Notes: generated from the letters alone by a model not told the origin. DNA of 64,000 bases from Aquila chrysaetos chrysaetos (GCF_900496995.4 NW_024470326.1:186001-250000), one strand, 5' to 3'; positions 44,681-56,605 are shown, counted from the first letter of the stretch. Numbers and translations are program-made.

Positions 44681-45263
44681 GCGGGAATTTCTATATATTG
44701 CCTTTGTTGTGGAGGTATGTGTGTAGGAAAAGAAAAGCTCACCTGGAGATGCTGGTTGCAAGGGAATTCAGAAGCAAACAGAAGACCTTTGGTCACTTCT
44801 GAGAGACCAAGGCTGAACAAGGAAAATGCAGGGCTGCTGCTGACTGGGCAAGGTGATTTAATAACAGCAGACACAGCTGGGGCTGAAGGAATGAATGCCT
44901 GCTGTGCCTGAGTCTTTACTGAAATGGTCTCCAGGCCCTGTGCTCAGGGAAAGGCTTCAAGGAAGAGGAGAGCATGCACTGGCATGAAAGTCATCCCCTG
45001 GAGGGGGATGAGAACTCCAGATGTCTGGGGTGGCCACGCTCCTCCTAATGCAGCCTTATATGCAGTTGACCTTGTTCATGGTGAGCATGCACCACTGGCT
45101 TGTATGGTGTCCCTTGTAGTGCTCAGGTCCTTCTCATGACGGTCGCTGCTCAGCCACTGCGGACCCAGCCTGCCCTGATAGATGGGGTTATTCTTCCCCC
45201 TGACGCAGGACCGGCCACTTCTCCTTGAAAAACTTGAGAAGTTTCTGTTGCCCAAATCCCAGA
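44681..45263. other. Non-coding stretch after the left arm
   Basis: The arm similarity ends near 44680. No element was recognised up to the ERVL solo LTR. Confidence 0.5.
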
Positions 45264-45857
45264 GTTTCTGTCCTGGTTTCAGCTGGGATAAAGTTAACTG
45301 TCTTCCTAGTAGCTGGTACAGTGTTATGTTTTGAGTTCATTATGTGAAGAATATTGATAACACTGATGTTTTCAGTTGTTGCTAAGTAGTGTTTAGACTA
45401 AAGTCAAGGATTTTTCAGCTTCTCACGCCCAGCCAGCGAGAAAGCTGGAGGGGCACAAGAAGTTGGCACAGGACACAGCCAGGGCACCTGACCCAAACTG
45501 GCCAACGGGGTATTCCATACCATGTGACGTCCCATTTAGTATAGGAACTGGGAAGTGGGGGCGGGAAATCGCCGCTCGGGGACTAGCTGGGTGTCGGTCG
45601 GCAGGTGGTGAGCAATTGCACTGCGTATCATTTGTACATTCCAATCCTTTCGTTATTGCTGTTGTCATTTTATTAGTGTTATCATTATCATTATTAGTTT
45701 CTTCTTTTCTGTTCTATTAAACCGTTCTTATCTCAACCCACGAGTTTTACTTCTTTTCCCGATTTTCTCCCCCATCCCACTGGGGCGGGGGGGGAGTGAG
45801 TGAGTGAGCAGTTGCGTGGTGCTTAGTTGCTGGCTGGGGTTAAACCACGACAGTTTC
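45264..45857 (+). mobile_element. Solo ERVL LTR (45269-45852) with GTTTC duplication
   Basis: A 584-bp LTR beginning TGTCCTGGTTTCAGC and ending CACGACA, flanked by GTTTC at 45264-45268 and 45853-45857. It belongs to the family of the provirus at 15671-22851 and has no internal sequence, so it results from LTR-LTR recombination. Confidence 0.96.
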
Positions 45858-46095
45858 TCAAAGTCCCCCTGGAGTGAAGCTCCATTTTGCTGGGTGTTAA
45901 TATCTGTGTGCAGATGGCTCACCCTGATTGTGGTGAGCCATCAACACAAGACCACAGCGTGAGAAGTTGCAGGACGCTCCAGCTAATAAAAGGAGTTACT
46001 GGGTTTGTACTGACTAATGTAGGAATCAGCACAACAACCGTCTTAGAAACACCACATGAGGGTACAAAGCCAGAAAAGCCAGGGCCAGAGGGGAA
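45858..46095. other. Short non-coding stretch between two solo LTRs
   Basis: No recognisable domain. It carries a perfect-looking short inverted pair ('atggctcacc' / 'ggtgagccat', 45912-45950) that can form a hairpin. Confidence 0.5.
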
Positions 46096-46610
46096 TGTTA
46101 CGGATGCACAACTAACCAAGTCCAACAAGTGTTAAAGCTCAGATTTATTCTTTAGCAAAAGTAAGTTACAAGTCCGGTAACATTTTATAAAATCACAGGC
46201 TCAATGATGTAAAGGGAATTAATACTACACGGCCGACTTAAGAAACCCCAAGATTTAAAGTGATGGCTCAAAACGCACGTATCACTCACCTAAAAGCTGA
46301 GGGCTCTCTCCCTCGAGGAGTTACCTCGGGCGGTGCCCTGGCCCGAGGGGGAGTCCCCGACTGCAGACTCGCTGCTCCAAGGAGGACTGCCAACGTGTCC
46401 TCTGGCGGGACCCCGTTTATACCCCTGTCGAATCTGACCTGTGGTCATTTAATTCTACTGGCTAGGAGGGTCACCTTGGTGTCCCTGGCGCATCTCGATT
46501 GGCCAGTTCAAATTTCAACCTGCAGCCTCCAGGGTTTCCTTCCCCTTCTTTCTTCCTGGAGAAGTTTTGTTTCCTGCTGGCAGGATGGGGGGGCGGGACG
46601 TACTGCCACA
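46096..46610 (-). mobile_element. Solo LTR of the TGTGGCAG...GTAACA family, reverse
   Basis: Reverse complement of the 31283-31801 LTR. The plus strand begins TGTTACGGATG and ends TACTGCCACA. The flanks GGGAA (46091-46095) and GAGAA (46611-46615) differ at one base and may be a mutated target duplication. Confidence 0.85.
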
Positions 46611-47157
46611 GAGAAGGAGCAGAGTTGGGCTGTTTGTAGAGGAATGGGTGAGGATGATCAGAGGAGAATTTGGGAGGGAAAAGAAGGAAAAAGAAAACCA
46701 AAAGTTAAGCTCAGCTATGATGAGGCCTGTTTGAGGTTACCTGCCTAGCAGCCCTGCATCCATGACTTCAGTGGGACAAAAAAGCCACAGTTGATCACTC
46801 CAAGTTTATGTCTGTTTACTTCCATGGTCAGGGGGAACCTGAGCGCTCTCCCTACCACCATCAAGGGAAGACTGTTGATGGAAGAAAACGCACAATCATT
46901 CATCCTGGAAAGGATCCTGGGAGGTCTGTAAGCCAAGCAAAACCACTGTCAGTGGAGAAAAGAGAAACGAGGGCTGGGCTGTTTGTCGGCTAGGCTGTGT
47001 TAGTGGAAAACTTAGGCCTCTACAGACATACATAACAGTAGTGATCTCTCCAGGAGCTGATCTGAGGCCCTCCATCTGTCCAGGAGCTGGCCCTGGGATC
47101 CCCTCACCCCTCCAGTTCTCCCACGCACAAACAAACACACACGCGGCTCTCTCCAGC
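46611..47157. other. Non-coding stretch, possibly degraded CR1
   Basis: Few recognisable features. Its right edge, at 47158, is a reverse CR1 end ('cagaatcacagaaccactgagg'). Confidence 0.45.
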
Positions 47158-47640
47158 ACAGAATCACAGAACCACTGAGGCTGGGAAGCAGCCAGCTTCC
47201 ACCTTCTCCGTGCTTCCTCTTCATACTTGATTTTTGTCAGGAGCTCCCTTCTCACCCATACCAGCCTCCTGCAATGTTGCTTGACTTCCTGCATGTCCCG
47301 CTGTACTGTTCTGGAGCTTGAAGAGGAGATCCTTGACCATCAAAGACCTCTCCCCTCTTCTCCTGCAGGACCATATCCCATGGGATACTGTCAAGGATGT
47401 CCCTTGGCAGACCAAAGCCTGCTCTCCTGAAGTCCTGCTCTTTGCCTTGTTCCCTTCTCTCAAGAACCTCAACTCTACTTTCTCACCCTTGACTGTTACA
47501 CCCCTGACCAGCTTTTCCTTGTTTCCAAGGATGACATCCGGCAGGACACTCCCCTTCACTGGCTCCTCACTCACGCTTGTCAGGAAGTCATTGTCAATGA
47601 ACTCCAAACACCTCCTGGATGGCTTTCACCTTGCTATGTG
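47158..47640 (-). mobile_element. CR1 LINE fragment, endonuclease-linker part, reverse
   Basis: The minus strand reads CR1 ORF2 pieces: I-D-N-D-F-L-T near 47600, L-R-E-G-N-K-A-K-S-R near 47470, and E-L-L-T-K-I-K-Y followed by R-R-R-W-K near 47205-47245. The frame at 47221-47607 is open over 128 codons, unusually long for a decayed copy. The left edge carries the CR1 terminal sequence, so the element has an internal deletion. Confidence 0.78.
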
Positions 47641-48253
47641 TCCCCTTCAGCAAATGTTGGGATAGCAGCTCTACAGAGAAGGACCTTGAGGTCCCAGAGG
47701 ACAAGCAGCTGAGCATGAGCGAGCAATGCACCCTCATGGCAAAGGCCAACAGCCTCCTGGGCTGCATGAGGAGAAGCCTTGCTGGCAGATGGAGGGAGGT
47801 GATCCTTCCCCTCTACTCAGCACTGCTGAGGCCACAGCTGGAGTGCTGTGTCAAGTGCTGCACTGCCCAGTGCATCATACTTGTTGACCTACTCAAGCAA
47901 GTGCAGCAAAGGGCCACAAAGCTGGTTTAAGGGACTGGAGCATCTTTCCTAGGAGGAAAGGCTGAGAGATGTGGGACTGTTCAGCCTGGAGAAGAAAAGG
48001 CTGAGGGGGATCTCATTAATGGGTATAGAATTCCATCTGAACCCCAGAAAACTGTGTTTGACTGTGAGGGTGGTTAAACACTGGAACAGGCTGCCCAGAG
48101 AGGTTGTGGAGTCCCCATCCATGGGGGTACTCCATACCCAGTTAGATAAGGTGCTGAGCAACATACTCTAGCTGAGCCTTCCTCAGCTGAGGGGGTTGAA
48201 CTGGATGGTCTCCAGAGGTCCCTTCCAATCTCAACATGTCTGTGATTCTGTGA
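47641..48253 (+). mobile_element. CR1 LINE 3' end
   Basis: This is the classic CR1 end: 'gagcatctttcctaggagga', 'ctgttcagcctggagaag', 'aacaggctgcccagagaggt', 'ctccagaggtcccttccaa', ending in the 'tgtgattctgtga' tail at about 48252. It is 5'-truncated with an internal deletion. It lies head to head with the reverse CR1 fragment on its left. Confidence 0.9.
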
Positions 48254-48262
48254 GTATAAAGG

Positions 48263-48742
48263 AGAAAGGTAAGACAGGAAGAAATGAACACCACATAGCC
48301 TTGACCACAAATATTGTGGGATCCCATGGAGGAGACCCAAGCTGGAACAGGGGAGAAGTGTGAGGAGGAAGGAGCGGCAGAGTTGTTCTTTAGTGACTGT
48401 TAACCCTCTTTTCACCATCCCCCATGCTCCTCTTGGGATTGGGATGAGTAGAAGCATTTGGAGTAAGGGATTAATTTGAGTCTGGGGGAAAGTGTGAGGG
48501 CAATGGACTTTAACAATTTTGTCATTGTTTCTCACAATCCAAACCTTTTTTACTTGGCATAAATTAAATTGATCTTCCCCAAGTCAACCCTTCTTTGCCT
48601 GTGACAGTAATTAGTAAGTGACCTCCCTGTCTTTATCGTGACCCATGAGCTATTCCATCTTATTTTCTCCCTTTGTCCTTTTGAGTTGGGGGTGTGACTG
48701 GGCAGCTGGGTGGGTGTCTGGGTGTTGGGCAAGGCTAACCCA
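48263..48742 (+). mobile_element. Degraded LTR fragment of the 29321-30413 family
   Basis: Plus-strand counterpart of the last 480 bp or so of that LTR: 'aaattgatcttccccaagtc', 'gtgacagtaattagtaagtg', 'ttattttctccctttgtcc', ending near 'ggctaaccca'. It is strongly diverged and has no target duplication. Confidence 0.7.
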
Positions 48743-49015
48743 CTGCCGGATGACCACCTCAGGACTGCTGTGTCCAGTATGGGGCTCACCAGCACAAGGA
48801 AGACCCTGACAGACTGGAGAGACAGTTGCAGAGGCCATAAGGATGGTTGGGGCCTGGAGCACATTGCGTACAAGGAGAGGCTGAGAAAGCTGGGGTTTGG
48901 AAAAAAATCCCTCAGAGCCAAACACTGGAGCAAGGACCCAGGCCAGTTGGTGAGATCGCTATCAATGGAAATTCTCAAAATCTTTCAAGACAAGCACCTG
49001 ATCTAGCCGGAGGTG
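48743..49015 (+). mobile_element. CR1 LINE fragment
   Basis: 'actgctgtgtccagtatggg' followed by 'ggagcacattgcgtacaaggagaggctgagaaagctgggg' in pieces matches the CR1 3' region. It is truncated at both ends. Confidence 0.65.
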
Positions 49016-50019
49016 TCTGAGAATGGGCTTGGCTGAGAGTCTGGCTGTGGCAAGAGCTGTGGGACTTGATGTGTAATGAGTGTTGGTAGGAAACTGGTTC
49101 CCTTTGTATTAGTAATGGCAGTAGAGCTGGGTATCCTAGAGACCTGGAGGAAGACAGGCGTGACCATGCAGCAAAGGTCCTTCCTCAGGGTTGGGCTGTA
49201 TGGCCACTCACCCTCTGGCTCTTCTGTGTTCATATTATAGGTGATCCCCAACACTGACTGCTTTTGCCCCTTCTCTGCCCCCACCAGCCCCACGCCCCAG
49301 GGCAGCATGACAGTCCTGGCCCTGGAGCTCCTCAGCCAGCTCTTGCATCTCTCCAGCCCCCTTCCCCTGTGCCAGCTGGGTTCCTGCTGCCTGCCCTGTG
49401 ATTGCAGAGTCCTCCTTTCCCTGTGAATACCTGGAATTAACACTTTTGCATGATTCCACCTGGGCAATCTCTCCCTTTGTGGAGCTCTGGTCACACCCCA
49501 GGCACACGCTGCCCACGGAGATTCCCTGGGATAATCCAGGCAGCTACAGATTCCCCTCCTGGAAGATGTCTTCTGCCCTGTCACATGTGGGAAACAACTG
49601 GGTTTGTACCTCAGTGACCATTCATCATCTCCACTGTCACCAGGCACCAACAGGTGAGTCCTAAATCCACCCCTCTAGCAGGTCACAAGATGACAATGAG
49701 CTTTTTGCCCTTGAAACCGTGGATCAATAGGCCTTTTAAGGTGCAGTATCTCGGGCCTGTTCCTGACACGAATCTTGGAAAAACAGCCCTACCATCAGGC
49801 AGTGCACAGGGAAGATCCCTTTTTATTACAGAGATGCTATGAGGGAGTCAGCTTGGCCCCAGTGTTACAAAGACACATTTTTATATGGTCCTCCAGGTGA
49901 GACAGGGTACGTTCATGCTTCACATGAAGTACGGGAAGTCCAAGTATCGGTGTAAGAACATGAGACCCCAAATAGCAATAACAACAATGATAATAAAACA
50001 AAGCACGGGCCTAGTATGG
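49016..50019. other. Non-coding stretch, no element recognised
   Basis: Antisense open frames (for example 49003-49650) have no recognisable domain. No repeat partner in the window. Confidence 0.45.
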
Positions 50020-50262
50020 GAGTCACTTGTGGAAAAAGACTGGAAGTTTACTGGTATTGAAAAATGCCCATGAAATCACTTTCCTCAGGGCATTTTTGAG
50101 CTCCCTGTTCCTCATGCTATAGATGAGGGTTTTCACAACTGGAGGCACCAGTGAGTACAGCACTGCCACCACCAGATCCAGGGATGGGGAGCAGATGGAG
50201 GGGGCTTCAGATAGGCAATCATGCCAGTGCTGACATACATGGAGACCACTCAGCCCACAAGT
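50020..50262 (-). pseudogene. Olfactory receptor pseudogene, TM6-TM7 and C-terminus only
   Basis: The minus strand encodes the end of a family 14-type OR: a P-S-I-C-S-P-S-L-D-L segment, the V-A-V-L-Y TM7 block, L-I-Y-S-M-R-N and L-K-N-A-L-R-K. The N-P-L-I-Y Asn-Pro is changed to K-T. The preceding part becomes unreadable within about 50 bp, so TM1-TM5 are gone. It lies between the two inverted OR arms. Confidence 0.85.
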
Positions 50263-51044
50263 CAGCAGCCCTAGCCAAGAGAACAAGGACCTCAGTTCTG
50301 GGTCCCAGCCCTACCAAAGCCCTTGGCTTTCCCCACCACAGGCTGTCCTATACTGTCCTATGTCAGTGATCGATTCTCTGCAGATTTTAACTCTCCCCCC
50401 TGCTTCCCCAACTCACTCTGACCCCATGATATCCCAAGGTTTACTGATAACTCTCTGTCCTCACTGTTGTTCAAACATAAAGCTGTAGCTTTCTGAGGGT
50501 TAGGCAATGTCTCTGAGTTCCCAAAAACCCATCTGGCTTCTTTCAAAGCCTTGATTATGTTCCTCTAGCACCCGAGATGTGCTCCTCTAACCCCAGGCTC
50601 CCTTGAATTCTTACGCGCACAGCTCTCTCCCTGCACTACAACGTGTCTCACATACACTTCCCTTTTTCCCCCACAGTGATGAAACTCCACCCCAGGAGGT
50701 CTGTGCATCCCCCACACTCATAGATGTTTCCTGAGGTCAATCCAAGTATCGGAAGTGAAGCAGGAAAAGAGCAAGGTCAGCTCATCTGGCATGATAGCCA
50801 CCCTCAGCAGCAGGCCTTCTCCATTTTCTAGGCATGCACATTATCATAGAAAAATCTCTTTCATCCCTGACTTGCAGAAGAGGGGTCTTCCTTCCTGACA
50901 GCTTCCCAGGACACACCTCCTCCTCTTCCCTATCCACAGACATCCACTGCTTTCCATTTCTGGCCTCAGAGAGGGTTTCAGGATTTGCTAAAGCCATCAG
51001 CCACCTCCTTGTTTCTCGCTGACATCCCTCGACCCTCTCTCTGA
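50263..51044. other. Non-coding stretch, no element recognised
   Basis: No recognisable genes or repeats. Downstream of the OR remnant on its coding strand this would be its former upstream sequence, but no OR similarity remains. Confidence 0.45.
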
Positions 51045-51350
51045 GCCCTACACACGGCCAATCAATCACTGCTGCTCAGAGCTGCTCGCTCTTCAGAAGA
51101 GGCCTTGAGATTCCTGCATATTCCTGGTGCTTATTAACGATCTTCCTGACTCCCTCCAGAGCTCATGGCAAACATAGTTGTCTACAACAGGGCCTTTATG
51201 ACCATCTTTTATGAAATCATTGTCTTTTTAAGATCTCTGCAGAAAGAGTAGCTACAGAAAAACACCTAATACAGAAAAACAGAGGCTGAATGAAGTGCCA
51301 GGAAGAACCAAGTGAGCAACACCCAAGGCTGCGGCTTCCTGGCAAGGAGT
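51045..51350 (-). repeat. Third, reverse copy of the flank block seen at 33850-34150 and 61200-61480
   Basis: The reverse complement shares the run 'catgagctctggagggag' and its surroundings, 'ctcttctgaagag', and the 'gactactctttctgca' part with the two direct copies. It lies beside the OR remnant, so this block seems to belong to OR units in general. Confidence 0.7.
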
Positions 51351-51869
51351 CTTTCCTGTTTGTCACCTTTTCTCGTGAAAGAAACAGGAAAACTGTCCAT
51401 CCCATGGAGCTCTGCAGAAGGAAGTTGGAGCTGTACGTTGTGTGAGGGGATACAAGCAGGATCAGCAGGTAGAAGGGACTTTGGTAGGGAAGGCTTTACG
51501 AGGGAGCACCCTGACTTCACCCAGATAAAAAAGAGACCAGGCAGTGTGCTGACATGATGGTTAGAAGTGTTCCAGGATAAAAGAGTGTGGATGAGAGCAG
51601 GTGGGAGAGATTTGGTTTGCAGAGGTTTGAGGTAGCACTTTCCGTGTCTGAGCAGCCTGAGGTTTGGAGCCAGGGGAAAATACAGAAGCTGTCAAGGACC
51701 TTTTGGAATTAGTGGAACTATCACTACTAGCAGTAACAGGACAGCGCTGAAAGGGAACTCCTTAGTATTCTCGATGATGAACTAGAGCTTTTTAATTTTC
51801 TTGCTACTTGAGAAAATAGCTATGAGTTCTCAGTGATGAGCCTCTGGTATGCAATTCTGAGAACAAGCG
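51351..51869. other. Non-coding stretch between OR units
   Basis: No element recognised. Arm similarity begins near 51870. Confidence 0.45.
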
Positions 51870-53052
51870 TCCATGATGGCACCTCCTGGCAGCTGCTTCA
51901 TGGCCCCTGTCAGCGCCCTGTCCCTGTTCTGGCCCAGCCCCACTGCCCATACACGGTCGCACAGCCCCACTCTGCAGGCACAGCACGGGAAAGGGGAGAG
52001 TCGGGGTGGGAAAGCTTCCCCCATTTGTGATTTATGACCCTCCTATTTTTGCAGCTGCCCCAGCGCCCGACCCCTGCCCTGCCCCAGCCTTGTCCCAGGT
52101 GGGGCTTTGCAGACAGCTCTGCTCCAGGGTCTGCCAGGGTCTGGGGAAGGAGTGAGGCTGGGCAGGGCTGTCCGTTCCCCCACACCAGCCCTTGGCCCAC
52201 CAGGAAGGTGGAGGTGGCCTCACAGCCAAACTTACCTGTAAACCTGGAATAACTGGCAAGTGCTGGACATGGCCAAAAAGAGATGTTGGGAGTGATGAAG
52301 ACCCCGAGCCACCTTCCCTGTCTGACCACACCGCAAGGGCACCGACCGGCCTCTTCTGTGCTCTGCACCTGCATGTCTTCCATGCTTGCCGCAAGCCCTG
52401 CCTCTGCACCACAACCCCCGGTGTCAGTCCTTGCCCTGCATGGTCACACACTACAAACTACACACTGATACTGTTCTCTCCTGGGTGCTTTCCAGCCCAG
52501 ACCAGCTCCCCCTAAACTCTTCCCACTTCCCTTAACCTCTCTGCACCTCCCCTGCCCTCTCCCCAGCACAGCCCAGTCTGGCATGGCCCCACACCAGTGC
52601 CCACCACAGGGTGCGGCAGAGCTCTGGGCACTCACCCCACAGCCTCAAACCCTCTGAAGGGCACAGCAGCTCCTCGGGGGCGGAGAGGGGTGAGCCCCAG
52701 GGCTGGGGGGCATCTGTGGCACAAGGCATGGGGAGATCTACTTGTCTGATGGAAATGCTGCAATGGAGGCCAGCTCTGTCACACAAGTGCCTGCGGCCAC
52801 AGGCCTGCCACACAGCAGGACTGTAACCATGCTTGAGGAGCACTCAGGTCTTCCACCAACCAAAGGGTTCAGAAGGAAAGCATGCAAGTGGGAAGAGAGC
52901 AGCTGGGGAAAGACCAAGCGCTGGTGCTCCCTGGCACTGCTGCTGTGCCGGGACTCCTTTCTTCTTCCCCTTTGCACACAGGCACTGCTCCCTGCAGCTG
53001 CAGAGAAGGTCTTGGAGGAAGGATCTCAGAAGAACAAGTCACTGCAGGGCCC

Positions 53053-53058
53053 TTTATT
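53053..53058 (-). terminator. Polyadenylation signal of the right OR
   Basis: AATAAA on the minus strand, about 250 bp after the stop, at the position equivalent to 43469. Confidence 0.65.
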
Positions 53059-53309
53059 TTCTTTAAACACACAGAGGGCATAGCTCATTTGCACAGCCTC
53101 CAGGACACAAAATCTGGATCGACTGTGAATTAGAAACCAGAGGAAGACAGACATTTCTTTGTGGAAAGCTTTCAGATAAGTAAAAGAAAGTGACATAGAA
53201 GAAATAAAAACCACACCCAAAAATCACCATAAAAAGACCAGCAAAGACAGGTTTGGTCTGCAAAGAGATATAAGTACTATGCAGAAGACAAGAGGCAGTT
53301 TATTCCTTC

Positions 53310-54233
53310 TCAAAAGCATCCAGTGATTAGTTTTCTCAGGGCATCTCTGATCACCTGGTTTCTCATGCTGTAGATGAGGGGGTTCAAGGCTGGAGGCACC
53401 ACCGAGTACAGAACTGCCACCAGCAGGTCCAGGGATGGGGAGGAGATGGAGGGGGTCTTCAGGTAGGCAAACGTGCCAGTGCTTATAAACAAGGAGACCA
53501 CGGCGAGGTGAGGGAGGCAGGTGGAAAAGGCTTTGTGCTGTCCCTGCTCAGAGGGGATCCTCAGCACAGCCCTGAAGATCTGCCCATAGGACAGCACAAT
53601 GAAAACAAAACACCCAACAGCTAAACAGAAAGAAAATACAAGTACCCCAACTTCCCTGAGGTAGGCATCTGAGCAGGAGAGCTTGAGGATCTTGGGGATT
53701 TCACAGAAGAACTGGTCCACAGCATTGCCTTGGCAGAAGGGTACTGAAAATGTACTGGCAGTGTGCAGCACAGCGTTGAGGAACCCACAGCCCCAGGCAG
53801 CTGCTGCCATGTGGAGACAAGCTCTGCTGCCCAGGAGGGTCCCGTAGTGCAGGGGCTTGCAGATGGCAACGTAGCGGTCGTAGGCCATGACAGTGAGAAG
53901 AAAATACTCTGCTGAGATCAAAAAGACTAACAGAAAGACCTGGGCAGCACATCCTGGGTAGGAGATGGCCCTGGTGTCCCAGAGGGAGTTGGCCATGGCT
54001 TTGGGGACAGTGGTGGAGATGGAGCCCAGGTCAAGGAAGGAGAGGTTGAGGAGGAAGAAGTACATGGGGGTGTGCAGGTGGTGGTCACAGGCTATGGCGG
54101 TGATGATGAGGCCGTTGGCCAGGAGGGCAGCCAGGTAGATGCCCAGGAAGAGCCAGAAGTGCAAGAGCTGCAGCTCCCGCGTGTCTGCAAACGCCAGGAG
54201 GAGGAACTCAGCGATGGAGCTGCCGTTGGACAT
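53310..54233 (-). CDS. Olfactory receptor, bird gamma-c / family 14 (OR14-like), 307 aa
   Basis: A complete odorant receptor in one coding exon. Landmarks: sequon N3, P-M-Y-F-F-L, M-A-Y-D-R-Y-V-A-I-C at the end of TM3, S-Y in TM5, K-A-F-S-T-C in TM6 and N-P-L-I-Y-S-M-R-N in TM7. All family motifs are intact, in contrast to the left copy. The start at 54233 gives the usual short N-terminus. An upstream in-frame ATG (54263) would add ten residues. A pyrimidine tract ending in TTGAAAG (54257-54275 on the plus side) offers a splice acceptor just upstream. The stop is TGA at 53310-53312. It differs from 42293-43249 mainly in TM3, TM4 and TM5, where OR ligand pockets lie. Confidence 0.95.
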   Translation of the reverse strand: MSNGSSIAEFLLLAFADTRELQLLHFWLFLGIYLAALLANGLIITAIACDHHLHTPMYFFLLNLSFLDLGSISTTVPKAMANSLWDTRAISYPGCAAQVFLLVFLISAEYFLLTVMAYDRYVAICKPLHYGTLLGSRACLHMAAAAWGCGFLNAVLHTASTFSVPFCQGNAVDQFFCEIPKILKLSCSDAYLREVGVLVFSFCLAVGCFVFIVLSYGQIFRAVLRIPSEQGQHKAFSTCLPHLAVVSLFISTGTFAYLKTPSISSPSLDLLVAVLYSVVPPALNPLIYSMRNQVIRDALRKLITGCF

Positions 54234-54256
54234 TTTCTTCCTCTGGGCATGGGGTG

Positions 54257-54275
54257 CTTTCAAAGTAGAAAAAAG
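54257..54275 (-). other. Splice acceptor before the right OR
   Basis: The minus strand reads a T-rich tract ending in ACTTTGAAAG, 23 bp before the ATG, at the same distance as the acceptor in the left copy although its sequence differs. Confidence 0.5.
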
Positions 54276-56605
54276 ACAGTGAAGAGTCAGGGCATTATTC
54301 TCTGAGCAATATCAAAGCCATTTCCCACAGACGCTCCCATTCTTACATACACAGACCCTTTTCCTTTTCTAGGAGACCTTCCTTCAGGCCTGTGGCTGGA
54401 GCCCTGCTTGGTGCTGGCCGAGCGTGCAGTGAAGAGCCAGGCCTCTACCCATGGGCTCTTGAGAAGTCAGCCCTGCTCTGCAGCAGTGGGTTCATGGGAT
54501 GGGTGCGGGCAGGGGCCAGTCTGCTGTTTGACTTTGTCAGCTGAATCCACTCCTAACGCAGAAGGGGTTGTCAGCACCTGCACTCCCAATGATAAGGACC
54601 CAGGAAGGTAAAAATAGTTTTAGAGTTCTAGGGTTTTTTACAGCTGCCTACATCGCCCCTGGGGAGTTTTCTTAGATCTCGGAAGCCTTCAGCATTTCTG
54701 CTGCAGTCTGGGAGAACAGCATGAGCCAGGCAAGTCAGGAGGATTGCCTGTGGCTTAGTGCAGAGAGAGGGGGAGCTGCTCTGTCCTTCTGTCTAGTTCC
54801 CACTTTCACTGTGCTTGCACCTGTTAGAGGTGGATGGTGATCACGCTCCCATATTTTACCCTGAAAAGCCACCAGACACTGCTGAGAGCAGAGACATCCA
54901 CTGCAGACCACCAAATGTCTCACCCTTTCTCAAAGTCTCAGCACCTGCTTCTAGGCAAGGACACACTGGGCTCATTTCACCAACCCAAGAGCATTTCCTC
55001 AGTCATAGCATCTCTGTGCTTCTCCATGGGGCTTTCTGATAACAGAAAGCTGCTGTGAGACAGGTTTGCATCCTGCAGGGCAGCTCACAGCTTGGAAGGA
55101 CGCTCTGAGGTGACAGCCAAGTGACCTAATGTGATGGCATCTCTGTAAGGGAGAATCAGCTCTTTCCCCAGCCCCACAGACAGCATTGAGCATAACCCCT
55201 CAGATGAGAGGAAAGCTGGGACACTTGTTCCCATGGACACAGCTGCATGGGAGGACCCACAAGATCAGTGTGTGACTCTGCAGCTGAAACTCCCACCCCA
55301 GAGAGCCTGACAGCAGAAACAAGGTAACAGTAACACAGACAAGTGGAGAACCAAGGAAAAAAGCAGTGATGGTCTGTCTCAGAGAGGCAAAGGGAGAGGC
55401 AGCAGGGAAATCAGGAAAGAGTTACCCTTCCCCAGCTGTGCATGCCACCTCCCAGGCACCAGCACAGCCAGGCAGTTGTTCTCAGTCCCTGTGCTCTACT
55501 TCAGGAGGCTCCTGTCAGACTGACTGATCCCTCAGAGTTACAGCTCCCGAGTCTCAGTGAGCTGTTCAAGCATGACAGCTCCTTTTCCATTTCTCCTGAA
55601 AATTCGCCAAGACTAGGAAAGAGAAAACCCAGGCTCTGGAAAGCTCCTTAAGTTTATAGCAATCCCTGCTTTGCGCTTCCCCTTGAAAAGTGGCCTCGGA
55701 AATGCCCCGGGGCTGATCTGGAGCTGTGAGCAGACCTGACCCACACAGCACCCTCTTGTCAGCAGAAGGACCCTGCCCTGCTGCGAGTTGCTTCTTCCAC
55801 CCACAGCTTCTCCCCTGTCTGCTGTTGGAGCTCCCCAGGCAGGCTGAGTACTTACCCTGACCAGCGGCAGAGCCCCTGCCCCAGCACACAGCCCCCTGGG
55901 GTGCAGGGACCCTGCTCAGCAGGACAGCCCTGGGCACCCCTGGCTGCACACCCAGCTTCACACTCCGCAGCCATCCCCGGGTGAAGGCAGCTGACATGCC
56001 CTGTCCCTCTGAGGGTGCAGCAGGGAACCTCTGCTCCAAAGCGCGTCCTTTTTCTCTGCACTGCACAAACTGTGAGAGTCCTCCTGACAGATCCCATAGG
56101 CTGTGGCATGTGCCAGCTTTAGGAGGTCATTCCAGGAATTGCCCTGCAGCCAGAGACTTACCCTGTGAAGGGCTGTGAAGATTTTTCTCCAAGTCAGCTC
56201 TTCTCTCTTCTCCCACCCCAGACTGCCTTTAACCTCTCTCTCTGCCTCACTCCTCTCCCCTCGGTGCCTGCAGGCAGTGCCCTCAGCCCTGCTGCGCTTT
56301 GCAGAGGAGCTGCTCCTGGGCAGAGCTGTCTCTCTGAAATGCTGCCTGCTTGCCAGGAGCTGCCTCCACCCCAGGAGCCCAGCCCAGCTCAGCAGCAGAG
56401 GACCAGCCCAAGGCAGCACTTTCTCTGCCCCCTCTGGGCTGCCTCCAGGAGTCCCTGGGGCTCCAGGGGAACCTGCTGGGAAACAGGCTGAAGCAATCAC
56501 TGATGTTCCCTCCTTCAGCTACAGAGAGACTTCTGTCCTGTGGCATTTCTTTCATTAGAAAAAGAGTTGGGTTCATGTTTACGGATGCTCACACAATCAA
56601 ATGCA

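Larger units (their letters stand above)
51870..56550 (-). repeat. Right arm of the large inverted repeat carrying an OR gene
   Basis: Reverse complement of 39980-44680. The OR coding exon is at 53310-54233, the 3' UTR and downstream flank at 51870-53309, and the 5' flank at 54260-56550. The last part (54396-56550) is also present at 9703-11860 in direct orientation and is visibly closer to that copy at 54396-55250 than to the left arm. Confidence 0.9.

Noticed and set aside
43684..44802. Open frame of 372 codons downstream of the left OR
   Set aside because: The frame is broken into pieces in the inverted copy (51870-52843), has no recognisable domain and a composition typical of GC-rich flank. 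It is a chance frame.
46747..46995. Small frames near 46800 as a gene
   Set aside because: No domain, no conservation, next to CR1 debris.
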